Source of the DNA: DASVSE01 sp036399715
Lineage (GTDB): Bacteria; Bacteroidota; Rhodothermia; Rhodothermales; Rubricoccaceae
DNA length: 23,473 nt
Assembly: GCA_036399715.1 (NCBI GenBank)
Contig: DASWMO010000055.1
Coordinates: 1 to 23,473, forward strand
Reading direction: 5' to 3'
The notes beneath the pieces were generated by a model, which did not search any database, had not been told where the DNA came from, and saw nothing but the letters and a program-made list of their open reading frames with translations. The position numbers were made by a program, and so were the translations under genes. Positions 7,126-12,865 of this stretch are shown piece after piece (the first letter of the stretch is position 1; every line of letters begins with the position of its first letter).

Positions 7126-7934
7126 TGGGCAGGCCCCTCGACAGCCTCGCGGAGCCGCTCCCACGGGAAGGCCGGCGAGGCGTCCGTCTTGTCGCGGCGA
7201 ACATGCCCGTGCGAGATGATGCCGCGGAAGCCCTTGAACCGGGCGAGGGCCGCCTCGTCGCGGTCCCAGATTCCCGGCGCGACGTCGGGGTCGAGCCCGA
7301 ACCGGGCGATCAGGTAGAGCCCGAGGCGGATCGAGGCCGCGACCTGCGCCTCGGGATACCGCTCCCATGCCGGCTTGCCGCGCTAGATGTCGATGACGAC
7401 GTTGGCGTCGTCGATGGTGACCGTGGGCTGCCCGGCTTTCGAGCGTGGCCACGCCCGCCACGCGGCGCCGACCTTGTGGAGCCAGCCCCAGTTGCAGATC
7501 TCGATGCCGATCGAGCGCGTCTCCTGGCGGCCGCCGAGGCCGAGGTGGCCGGCCGACGCCGCGGGGTCGAAGACCTCGTAGACGGTGCCGTCGCGCTCGA
7601 CGAGGTAGGCCGTGCCGACGCGGGTCGGGGTGGCGACCCAGCTCGCGAGCGACGACGCGGCGGAACCGCCGGCGGTGTGGTGGTAGACGAGGAGGTCCTT
7701 TGGCCAGGTGCCGCCCATGAACTGGGCCGGCGGGAGCCGGAGCGTCGTCCGGTCGACGCGGAGACCGAAGGCGTGCTCGCCGGCACGGTGGGCCGCGGCG
7801 TAGGTCTGCGGTCCGGGGTCGCCATCGGGGCGGACGCCGAGGCGGCGCTGCCAGTCGGCTGCGTCGGCCTCGGGGCCCGATTCGAGGTCCGCAAGGCAGC
7901 GGACGTATTCCGCGGGCGTGAGCGGCTGGGTCAT
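7122..7934 (-). pseudogene. Phage endolysin: N-acetylmuramoyl-L-alanine amidase with an internal amber codon
   Basis: Amidases of this type (Amidase_2/PGRP fold) cut the amide bond between N-acetylmuramic acid and L-alanine in peptidoglycan. Residues ~27-50 (DWQRRLGVRPDGDPGPQTYAA) resemble a peptidoglycan-binding repeat. The catalytic domain has the zinc motif YHHTAGG (His85/86), GHLG (His130) and GIEICNWG (Glu145). Codon 184 is TAG (7383-7385). The same frame then continues without interruption for 86 codons (WERYPEAQVAASIRLGLYL, SHGHVRRDKTDASPAFPWERL) to TGA 7122-7124. That second part carries the remaining zinc-ligand His and the catalytic Lys, so a truncated product should be inactive. 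The full frame of 271 codons has normal length. TAG is used as a real stop by other genes here, so this is most likely a point mutation. Confidence 0.82.
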
Positions 7935-7935
7935 C

Positions 7936-7977
7936 TTAGGCGTCGGGGCGTAGCCCCTCAGCCTAAATCATTCCGCT
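7936..7977 (-). promoter_or_regulatory. 5' leader hairpin plus AGCGGA motif upstream of the endolysin
   Basis: On the minus strand, AGCGGAATGATTTA (7977-7964) leads into a nested hairpin: TTAGGC/GCCTAA outside and GGGGC-TAC-GCCCC inside (7936-7966), ending two bases before the ATG at 7934. It would cover the ribosome-binding region, and no Shine-Dalgarno is visible. The AGCGGA-ATTT motif plus TAG-containing stem recurs upstream of the genes at 18909 and 20908. Function is inference. Confidence 0.4.
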
Positions 7978-8033
7978 CCCAAGTGAGAACGTCTATTTAT
8001 AGACAGGGGTGTGGATTGGCCGGACGTAGAAAT

Positions 8034-8061
8034 CCCCCACCGAGCGTCGTCTCGGTGGGGG
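8034..8061 (-). terminator. Intrinsic terminator of the lipoprotein operon
   Basis: CCCCCACCGAG (8034-8044) and CTCGGTGGGGG (8051-8061) form a perfect 11-bp stem with a 6-base loop. On the minus strand it is followed by ATTTCT, 28 bp after the stop of the last operon gene (8090). Confidence 0.75.
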
Positions 8062-8089
8062 CTTCTCGTGTCGGCTACAGGCCGGTATA

Positions 8090-8374
8090 TCAGGCTGGCT
8101 CCGTTCTCCGCGCGGGAATCGTCAGGCTTCTACTTTTGAATCCTCTGTTCTCATCACCTTTGGTAGAAGCGACGGCAATAGAGGTTGGCTGATAGCGAGG
8201 CTTCTTGATCGCCGGCGCCTCTGCGGGCGGGGCGACAGGGCCAGCTTCTGCGAGCACGACAGGGTCAGGCTCGCGCAGGACGAGCGGGTCGTACCGGAGC
8301 CGCCAGGCGGAGCGAAGTCCCCACGCGCACACGAGCAGCACGACCGTATTCAGGACAGCGGGGAAGACGTCCAT
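8090..8374 (-). CDS. Small single-TM protein, last gene of the operon
   Basis: The 94-residue protein has one N-terminal membrane helix (about residues 5-24: PAVLNTVVLLVCAWGLRSAW), followed by basic residues and a Pro/Glu/Ala-rich tail, so the tail is probably cytoplasmic. The start ATG is one base after the upstream stop (TGAC ATG), which indicates translational coupling. The 3' end is noticeably less GC-rich than the neighbours. No family is recognised. Confidence 0.6.
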   Translation of the reverse strand: MDVFPAVLNTVVLLVCAWGLRSAWRLRYDPLVLREPDPVVLAEAGPVAPPAEAPAIKKPRYQPTSIAVASTKGDENRGFKSRSLTIPARRTEPA

Positions 8375-8375
8375 G

Positions 8376-8879
8376 TCAGGTGGTGGTGAGTGGGGCGGGC
8401 GAAGCTACAGCAGACGAGGCAGTCTTCAACGCTTCGAGGCGGCGCTTTCGGACGCGGGCGTTAAACGAATTCAGCCCCGACACGGCGACAAAGACGAGCA
8501 GCACCCCCGAGGTTGCCGAGTTCGGTTCTTCGTTTGGCCAGAGGAGTTGGAAGAACGTCAGCCCACCGAAGAAGATGATACCGACGGCGAAGAAGACGAG
8601 CCCGAGGCCCATGACGCCGTTGAACTCCGCGTGGTGATCGGGTTCCAACCGGCCGATTCCCATTCCGTCCTTGAGCATCTCGAAGCCGAACACGACCACG
8701 TAGGCAGTTAGTTCGATCGGTGCCCAGCCCGTGTCGGTGACATCGCCTCCGTTCGCAACGCGGGCAGCGAACGAGGTCATAATGGGGATGGCCGGGACGA
8801 ACAAGTTGGAGACGCCCCATTCAACGTATACCTCTCGCCAGTAGCTCCGTCGCGGTCCGGCGTCAACGTCCGGCGTCAT
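8376..8879 (-). CDS. Four-TM membrane protein of unknown function
   Basis: The 167-residue protein has about four hydrophobic helices (residues ~24-43, 52-70, 87-114 and 123-140). The N-terminus (MTPDVDAGPRRSYWREVYVEWG) and the C-terminal tail (ARVRKRRLEALKTAS) are charged and probably cytoplasmic. The start overlaps the stop of the preceding gene (ATGA at 8876-8879). No family is recognised. Base composition is lower in GC than the lipoprotein genes upstream in the same operon. Confidence 0.65.
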   Translation of the reverse strand: MTPDVDAGPRRSYWREVYVEWGVSNLFVPAIPIMTSFAARVANGGDVTDTGWAPIELTAYVVVFGFEMLKDGMGIGRLEPDHHAEFNGVMGLGLVFFAVGIIFFGGLTFFQLLWPNEEPNSATSGVLLVFVAVSGLNSFNARVRKRRLEALKTASSAVASPAPLTTT

Positions 8880-9265
8880 GGTGCTTGCGCCTCACCTGCA
8901 GACGGCTGCGGCGGGTCGGGCGACGGGCTGGGCAGGACCACGGTGTCGGGCGGTGGTCGGGTGGCCTGGTCTCTGAGGATCTCGTCTACGAAGGTCTCAT
9001 CGGCCGTATTGAGCAAGGCCAGATACCAGAGCGTGTTGACCGCCGCGCCCTCAAACACGAAGGTGCACATATCCATCGCAGTGTCGGTATCGAAGGTGGG
9101 CGGCGGTCCTCCCTGGTAGACGAGTCGGCAGTTGACCATCCTGCAACTGATGAACCGGCAGTCGTCCACGACGATCGTGGCGTCCTCGAATACCACGTCG
9201 CGGTACTCGTTGCGGCGCAACAGGACGTGCTCGACGTTGCCCTCGGTTTCGGAGTCGTCCTCCAT
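8876..9265 (-). CDS. Beta-helix (pentapeptide-like) hypothetical protein
   Basis: The 129-residue protein starts at ATG 9265 (MEDDSETEGNVEHVLLRRNEY), following the preceding stop by 4 bp; a longer upstream start is possible but runs through the preceding short gene. Residues ~20-70 show strand-turn spacing with repeated Cys/Phe positions (VVFEDATIVVDDCRFISCRMVNCRLVYQGG), similar to pentapeptide-repeat or right-handed beta-helix proteins; then FVFEGAAVNTLWYLALL. The C-terminus is Pro/Ser-rich. No signal peptide is seen, so it is likely cytoplasmic, unlike most of its operon partners. Function unknown. Confidence 0.65.
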   Translation of the reverse strand: MEDDSETEGNVEHVLLRRNEYRDVVFEDATIVVDDCRFISCRMVNCRLVYQGGPPPTFDTDTAMDMCTFVFEGAAVNTLWYLALLNTADETFVDEILRDQATRPPPDTVVLPSPSPDPPQPSAGEAQAP

Positions 9266-9269
9266 CAGC

Positions 9270-9356
9270 TTACCGGGTGAGGTTGCGGGAAGCCAGTGCC
9301 GCCAGCGCAAGGGCGTAGACGAGGCGCATGGGCGGGTACGTGGTGCGGGCGGTCAT
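9270..9356 (-). CDS. Signal-peptide-only open frame, probable lipoprotein relic
   Basis: This 28-codon frame begins MTARTTYPPMRLVYALALAALAS and stops almost at once (RNLTR). The segment MRLVYALALAALA closely matches the signal peptides of neighbouring lipoproteins (for example MRHLYALALAALLAGC at 11350), but the lipobox and mature part are missing. Its start overlaps the upstream stop (ATGA) and uses the shared junction sequence TGACCGCCCGCACC. It is most likely the leftover 5' end of a lipoprotein gene deleted from the operon; a tiny hydrophobic peptide cannot be excluded. Confidence 0.4.
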   Translation of the reverse strand: MTARTTYPPMRLVYALALAALASRNLTR

Positions 9357-9808
9357 GGAGCGGCGACGTCCCGCGTCACGGCCACCGAGTAGTCCGGGAG
9401 CGGGTCGGTCCCCTCGCGCCAGTCCATCACGCCGGTGAGCGTGTTTGCGCTGGCGCCTGCGCTCCCGGTGTAGTCGAGCCCGTCGGACATGCCGCCGTAG
9501 TCGAGGTCGAACGTGGCGCCGGTGTGGACGCCCCGGATCTGGTAGTTGTAGGGCACGCCGTTGGGCGCCGCGGTGATCGTGAGCGTGCCGGTGACCGTGC
9601 CGGGGACGGCCTCCTGGAGCACGAACACGTGGTTGAGCACGATGCCCTGGACAGTCGCGGCGCCGGTGTAGCGGCCGGAGATCGGGGTGGCCGGGTCCGG
9701 GTATGGTCCGTCTGTGCCGGAGTCGCAGGCGGCGAGCGTGAAGGCGAAGACGAGAGCGAGAAGCAGGCGCATGGGAGCGGAAGGCGGGGGCGAGGTGCGG
9801 GCGGTCAC
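9353..9808 (-). CDS. Small lipoprotein, beta-rich
   Basis: The 151-residue frame starts at GTG 9808, overlapping the upstream TGA; an internal ATG at 9772 (MRLLLALVFAFTLAAC) would give the tidier lipoprotein signal. The lipid-modified Cys is residue 28 from the GTG. The mature domain is beta-rich and Thr/Gly-rich: ISGRYTGAATVQGIVLNHVFVLQE, VTGTLTITAAPNG and GATFDLDYGGMSDGLDYTGS. This alternation is typical of small beta-barrel or lipocalin-like lipoproteins, but no family is recognised. It belongs to the overlapping operon. Confidence 0.65.
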   Translation of the reverse strand: MTARTSPPPSAPMRLLLALVFAFTLAACDSGTDGPYPDPATPISGRYTGAATVQGIVLNHVFVLQEAVPGTVTGTLTITAAPNGVPYNYQIRGVHTGATFDLDYGGMSDGLDYTGSAGASANTLTGVMDWREGTDPLPDYSVAVTRDVAAP

Positions 9809-9972
9809 CGGAGCGCGTCAACGAGCAGGGTGAAGTAGAGGAGCGCCAGACACAGGAGGGCGAGGAAGGCAAGCTCGGGAATCCGGTCTTTGGGCGTGCG
9901 AGTGTGCATAGCAGCTGCAACCTGCAGGATGCGCGGGCGAGCGCGGGCGGAGTACGAGGTGCGGGCGGTCAT
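9805..9972 (-). CDS. Short single-TM protein
   Basis: The 55-residue protein starts at ATG 9972 (MTARTSYSARARPR), overlapping the upstream stop; an internal ATG at 9909 would give 34 residues. The C-terminal half is a strong membrane helix (PELAFLALLCLALLYFTLLVDALR) ending almost at the C-terminus. The basic N-terminus suggests N-in topology. It is expected to be a small inner-membrane protein. Function unknown. Confidence 0.5.
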   Translation of the reverse strand: MTARTSYSARARPRILQVAAAMHTRTPKDRIPELAFLALLCLALLYFTLLVDALR

Positions 9973-10373
9973 TGAGCGCGGAACACGAAAGTCGCCTGAG
10001 CCGATTGGTTGGCTTGGCGGGCATCCGAGGGAAGCGGCTCTGCGCGGCACCTACTGACGACCGCGCGAGCGGCCCGGACTAGATCAGGATTGCCGCCGCG
10101 GCCGCTCGCTGTGACGAACTTGCCGTCGGGCGCGAAGGTGACCGTGAGCGTGACCTGGCCTACGATTCCGCCGAAGGCTGGTACGGGACAGTCGAACTGC
10201 CGCGGGGAGAATCTCTCAGCGTTGACGGGAATCTCTGATGCTCCAGACTGGGAGGGCGCTGAGCTAGGCGCGGACGGCGCTTGTACGGGCAAGGAGCAGG
10301 CCGCAAGGCCTGCGGCGACGAGCGCGAGCACAACGGTCGCGGTCTGCGGAGTGTAGGTCGTGCGGGCGGTCAC
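9969..10373 (-). CDS. Lipoprotein with a TonB C-terminal-like domain
   Basis: The 134-residue protein starts at GTG 10373, which overlaps the preceding TGA; no better start exists, which supports use of the shared MTART start. The signal region ends LAAGLAAC (lipid-modified Cys). A Ser/Ala/Pro linker follows, then a domain with IVGQVTLTVTFAPDGKFVTA, LVRAARAVVSRCRAEPLP and SAQATFVFR. This is the beta-strand, helix, beta-strand pattern of the TonB C-terminal/TolA-like fold. A lipid-anchored domain without the TonB transmembrane helix would sit in the periplasm and could bind an outer-membrane partner. This is inference from motif shape. Confidence 0.6.
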   Translation of the reverse strand: MTARTTYTPQTATVVLALVAAGLAACSLPVQAPSAPSSAPSQSGASEIPVNAERFSPRQFDCPVPAFGGIVGQVTLTVTFAPDGKFVTASGRGGNPDLVRAARAVVSRCRAEPLPSDARQANQSAQATFVFRAQ

Positions 10374-10870
10374 TCGAATCGCAGGCGAGCTGCGGGGTCA
10401 GCCTCCTTGCTGATCGTCACTAGCGCACCGAAGGCCGCGCCAGGGCGGCCACCCACCCACGCCGCCCGTTCCAGCGTCGAGCCGTACGCGGCGCGGGCCG
10501 GCAAGGGCACTAGGCCTGTGCGAACCATCCCCCACTCGCCTCGAAGCGTCGCAGCGCTCCCTCCGGCCTCCGGCTCGACGACGATGTCAGCGAAGACGAA
10601 CGTGCCGCGGCCGGCGTCGATCGGACCGGCCGTGTAGGACCGGGGCTGACCGGTCACATCCACGAGCACGAGGAGGTTGCTGCGGACTCTGCGCTTTTCG
10701 AAGGTCTCGCTTAGGGCGGACCGAAGGGAGTCGGCGGGTAGCGCGCTGTGGAGGCGGACGACGGTGGCGGCGCGTGGGATCGTCGCGGCGATGCTGGGGT
10801 CGACGGTGCTGTACGCAGAGGCGCAGCCGGCGAGGAGCGCCACCAGGGCGAGGGCGCAGAGAGGGCGCAT
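10370..10870 (-). CDS. Lipoprotein of unknown function
   Basis: The 166-residue protein begins with a model lipoprotein signal (MRPLCALALVALLAGC, Cys16). The mature part has alternating helical and strand segments (LRSALSETFEKRRVRSNLLVLVDVTG, GTFVFADIVVEPEAGG, TLRGEWGMVRTGLVPLP), a layout often seen in periplasmic alpha/beta lipoproteins. No family is recognised. The start is two bases after the upstream stop (TGACC ATG); the end overlaps the next start (GTGA). Confidence 0.65.
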   Translation of the reverse strand: MRPLCALALVALLAGCASAYSTVDPSIAATIPRAATVVRLHSALPADSLRSALSETFEKRRVRSNLLVLVDVTGQPRSYTAGPIDAGRGTFVFADIVVEPEAGGSAATLRGEWGMVRTGLVPLPARAAYGSTLERAAWVGGRPGAAFGALVTISKEADPAARLRFE

Positions 10871-10872
10871 GG

Positions 10873-11121
10873 TCAGTAGACGTGGATCGGCTTATCGACG
10901 TCGTCCTGCTCCTCCTCAATCTGCTCCTCTTCCCGTTGAGCATGCTCGTACTGCTGGCGGACGTGCTCGCGTAGCGCCGCGCTGAACTCGTGGTACTTCC
11001 CGATCACGGCGGTGAAGCGCTCGGCGTCCGCGTCACTCGTCTGCGCCGCGCCTGGGGCGACGCCGCTGAAGTACGCGGCGGTGAGGTTGCTCGCGACGAT
11101 GGCGATGGTGTGCTCTTCCAT
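10873..11121 (-). CDS. Small charged helical protein
   Basis: The 82-residue protein MEEHTIAIVASNLTAAYFSG... has no signal peptide. Its second half is strongly helical and charged (HVRQQYEHAQREEEQIEEEQDD), compatible with a coiled coil. It lies in the middle of a run of lipoprotein genes and would be cytoplasmic. Small helical proteins of this kind are common among phage genes, but no family is recognised. Confidence 0.55.
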   Translation of the reverse strand: MEEHTIAIVASNLTAAYFSGVAPGAAQTSDADAERFTAVIGKYHEFSAALREHVRQQYEHAQREEEQIEEEQDDVDKPIHVY

Positions 11122-11152
11122 GAGAGGGGTGACTAGATGACAGCGAGGGTGG

Positions 11153-11350
11153 TCACGGACTCGGCGCGTTTTTGAGGGCGTCCTCGAGGATGTCGGCGCC
11201 GGCGTCGATCTCGTCGGACGTCGGTCCGGGGATGCCGCCGCCGGCTGAGTCGGGCTCGGCCGAGACCGTGACGGGGGCTGGCGGGGGCGGCGGATCGTCG
11301 CGGCATCCGGCGAGCAGCGCCGCGAGAGCGAGGGCGTAGAGGTGGCGCAT
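11153..11350 (-). CDS. Very small lipoprotein
   Basis: The 65-residue protein starts MRHLYALALAALLAGC (Cys16), then a Pro-rich segment and a short acidic tail. The mature peptide is only about 50 residues. It starts 7 bp after the upstream stop. Its size and Pro-rich nature are reminiscent of outer-membrane spanin subunits (Rz1-like), which fits the nearby endolysin, but there is no inner-membrane partner overlapping it, so the comparison is weak. Confidence 0.6.
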   Translation of the reverse strand: MRHLYALALAALLAGCRDDPPPPPAPVTVSAEPDSAGGGIPGPTSDEIDAGADILEDALKNAPSP

Positions 11351-11357
11351 GGGCGGG

Positions 11358-11621
11358 CTAGAGGCCGAGCGACGATTGGACGGAGTCGGCCATCCGTTTC
11401 AGATGGTCGTTCCGCTCCAGCTCGGCGATACCGATCGAATCGAGCGCGGTCGGGGCGGGACCCGTCACCGTAGGAGGCTGGGCCGAAACGACCTCCAGCG
11501 AGTCGGCCCGGGCCTCCGCCTGGCGCTGCGCTGCGGCGTCGAGGTCAGCCTGGGAGGGGCCGCAGCCGGCGAGCAGCACCGCCAGGGCAAGGGCGTAGCT
11601 CAAGGGAGGTCGACGAGTCAT
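11358..11621 (-). CDS. Small lipoprotein with a helical mature part
   Basis: The 87-residue protein has a lipoprotein signal (MTRRPPLSYALALAVLLAGC, Cys20), then a helical stretch (ADLDAAAQRQAEARADSLE), a Pro/Thr linker and a second amphipathic helix at the end (ELERNDHLKRMADSVQSSLGL). The start overlaps the upstream stop by ATGA (11618-11621), so it is translationally coupled. Ends with TAG. No family recognised. Confidence 0.6.
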   Translation of the reverse strand: MTRRPPLSYALALAVLLAGCGPSQADLDAAAQRQAEARADSLEVVSAQPPTVTGPAPTALDSIGIAELERNDHLKRMADSVQSSLGL

Positions 11622-12232
11622 GGGCGCGCGCTGGACGTGAACGTCCCGGCGACTGCGTCGCAGAGGGCCGTGCTCGGCTCCGTCGTCCCGCAGTTAAAGT
11701 TGAGCGGGTCCCCGCCGTCGCGCTGCGGCACGAGGTACATAACCGATCGAAGGACGACGACGGGCCCGTCGGCGACCGGGTCGACGGGCATCGACAAGTC
11801 GTAGACGATCCGGACGGCCGGTGTACCGCCCAGGTCCGCCAGGTTGTGGGAGAGGTACGCGAAGCTGGTGTCGTTCGCGTCGCCGTACCCGAGCGTCCGC
11901 ATAAAGGTCGCTCGCCCGAACCGGGTGCTCAGGAGTTCGACGATGTCCGCCGCGGTCAGGGTCTCGCCCTCTACCACGGTCGGCTCCATGTCGCAAAACA
12001 CGTTGGCGATGGCGGCGGTGGGTGACGGGCCCTCGTCGGCGTAGCCGGCGCCGAAGCAGAAGTCGCTGTGCTGTGGCTCGATGGGCCAGTTGGGCGGTAC
12101 CCGGAGGGAAAAGCGGCCGTCCGGGTCTTGGAAAGAGACGAAACCCGCGGTGTCGACCGGAGCGTCTGTCTGCGCGCGAGCGGCAGGGACGACGACGAGC
12201 GCCGCCAGGGCGAGGGCGTTGAGGTAGCGCAT
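11618..12232 (-). CDS. Secreted protein, first gene of the lipoprotein operon
   Basis: The 204-residue protein starts at ATG 12232, chosen because a Sec signal follows (MRYLNALALAALVVVPAARAQ) and AAGG lies 5-8 bases upstream. The mature part begins with FVSFQDPDGRFSLRVPPNWPIE, resembling the strand-rich N-terminal region of PsbP/DUF1795-like domains that begin with a 'folded strand then P-xx-W' motif. Four cysteines (FCFG, VFCD, FNCG, LCDA) could form two disulfides. It should be soluble in the periplasm. It opens the minus-strand operon; a 163-bp gap separates it from the divergent gene at 12396 and must hold both promoters. Confidence 0.65.
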   Translation of the reverse strand: MRYLNALALAALVVVPAARAQTDAPVDTAGFVSFQDPDGRFSLRVPPNWPIEPQHSDFCFGAGYADEGPSPTAAIANVFCDMEPTVVEGETLTAADIVELLSTRFGRATFMRTLGYGDANDTSFAYLSHNLADLGGTPAVRIVYDLSMPVDPVADGPVVVLRSVMYLVPQRDGGDPLNFNCGTTEPSTALCDAVAGTFTSSARP

Positions 12233-12395
12233 ATACCTTGAGTGTCGAAGTGACAACCTACGCCCCGGAGCGACCAGATGGACCACGTGGTGGAGTTCAA
12301 GACGCTGCGCCTCGTAAGGACGCATGGCATTCCGTAGACGCTTATCCAGACGTGGCTATCTTGACAGGCCACTACAAGCCGTAAGGCACATCCCG

Positions 12396-12725
12396 ATGGC
12401 CGCACCCAGAAAGAAGCAGGCAGACGTTGACCTCCAGATCGATACCCTCTCGGGCACGGAAGCCAAGCAGTTCCTCAAGGAAACCCGCGCGCGTGGCGGC
12501 TCGGGCCGGCGCTCGAAGTACTCGCCGATCATGGACGCCGTGCAGGCGGCCAAGGCCGGCGAGATCGTCGTGGTGAAGGGCGTCCCGATGTCGGGCGTGA
12601 TGAGCACGCGGGCGAAGCTGAAGCGCGACTACCCCGAGGGGGATATGGTCGCCAAGAGCGTCAAGGACAAGGAGAACGAGGGCGCCTTCGTGCTGATGGT
12701 CGGGCGTGCCCAGGACTTCGGCTGA
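12396..12725 (+). CDS. Small basic cytoplasmic protein, possibly nucleic-acid binding
   Basis: The 109-residue protein starts at ATG 12396 (MAAPRKKQADVDLQIDTL). It is Lys/Arg-rich and without signal or membrane segments. A central stretch GRRSKYSPIMDAVQAAKAGEIVVVKGVP followed by a helix MSTRAKLKRDYP resembles short phage or plasmid-borne proteins with a 'SKY-P-x-x-A-x-x-L-x-x-G' motif, but I cannot name a family. TTGACA at 12361-12366 may belong to its promoter. It is the only plus-strand gene between 5464 and the excisionase region and is followed by a strong terminator. Confidence 0.65.
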   Translation: MAAPRKKQADVDLQIDTLSGTEAKQFLKETRARGGSGRRSKYSPIMDAVQAAKAGEIVVVKGVPMSGVMSTRAKLKRDYPEGDMVAKSVKDKENEGAFVLMVGRAQDFG

Positions 12726-12756
12726 GCCGACGGCCGAAGCGCATTCAGAATGCGCG

Positions 12757-12790
12757 AGCCCCCGCCTGGCGATGGTGCCGGGCGGGGGCT
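12757..12790. terminator. Intrinsic terminator between converging genes
   Basis: AGCCCCCGCC (12757-12766) pairs perfectly with GGCGGGGGCT (12781-12790), followed by TTCTCCTTCT on the plus strand. It lies between the stop codons of the converging genes ending at 12725 (+) and 12866 (-), and could serve both. Confidence 0.75.
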
Positions 12791-12865
12791 TTCTCCTTCT
12801 GGGCGCGGAGGTGAGGAGCAGAGATTCAGAGGTGCTCGGCAGCGGCACAGTCGCCGCGCTGTCAG

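Larger units (their letters stand above)
9342..10373 (-). repeat. Four copies of a gene-junction repeat TGACCGCCCGCAC
   Basis: On the plus strand GGTGCGGGCGGTCA occurs at 9342-9355, 9794-9807 and 9958-9971, and its last 13 bases occur at 10360-10372. Each copy sits exactly on an overlapping stop/start (ATGA or GTGA), so four consecutive genes begin with the same five residues MTART, mostly followed by T/S-Y. Conservation fades after about 20 bases. The sequence is both the end of one gene and the beginning of the next. Confidence 0.8.

Noticed and set aside
6251..7934. Recoding of TAG as a sense codon in the phage block
   Set aside because: Although TAG interrupts the endolysin in frame, TAG is an ordinary terminal stop for other genes of the same island (aldo/keto reductase, SRAP, the lipoprotein at 11358-11621, metallopeptidase, integrase). 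A single point mutation explains the data better.
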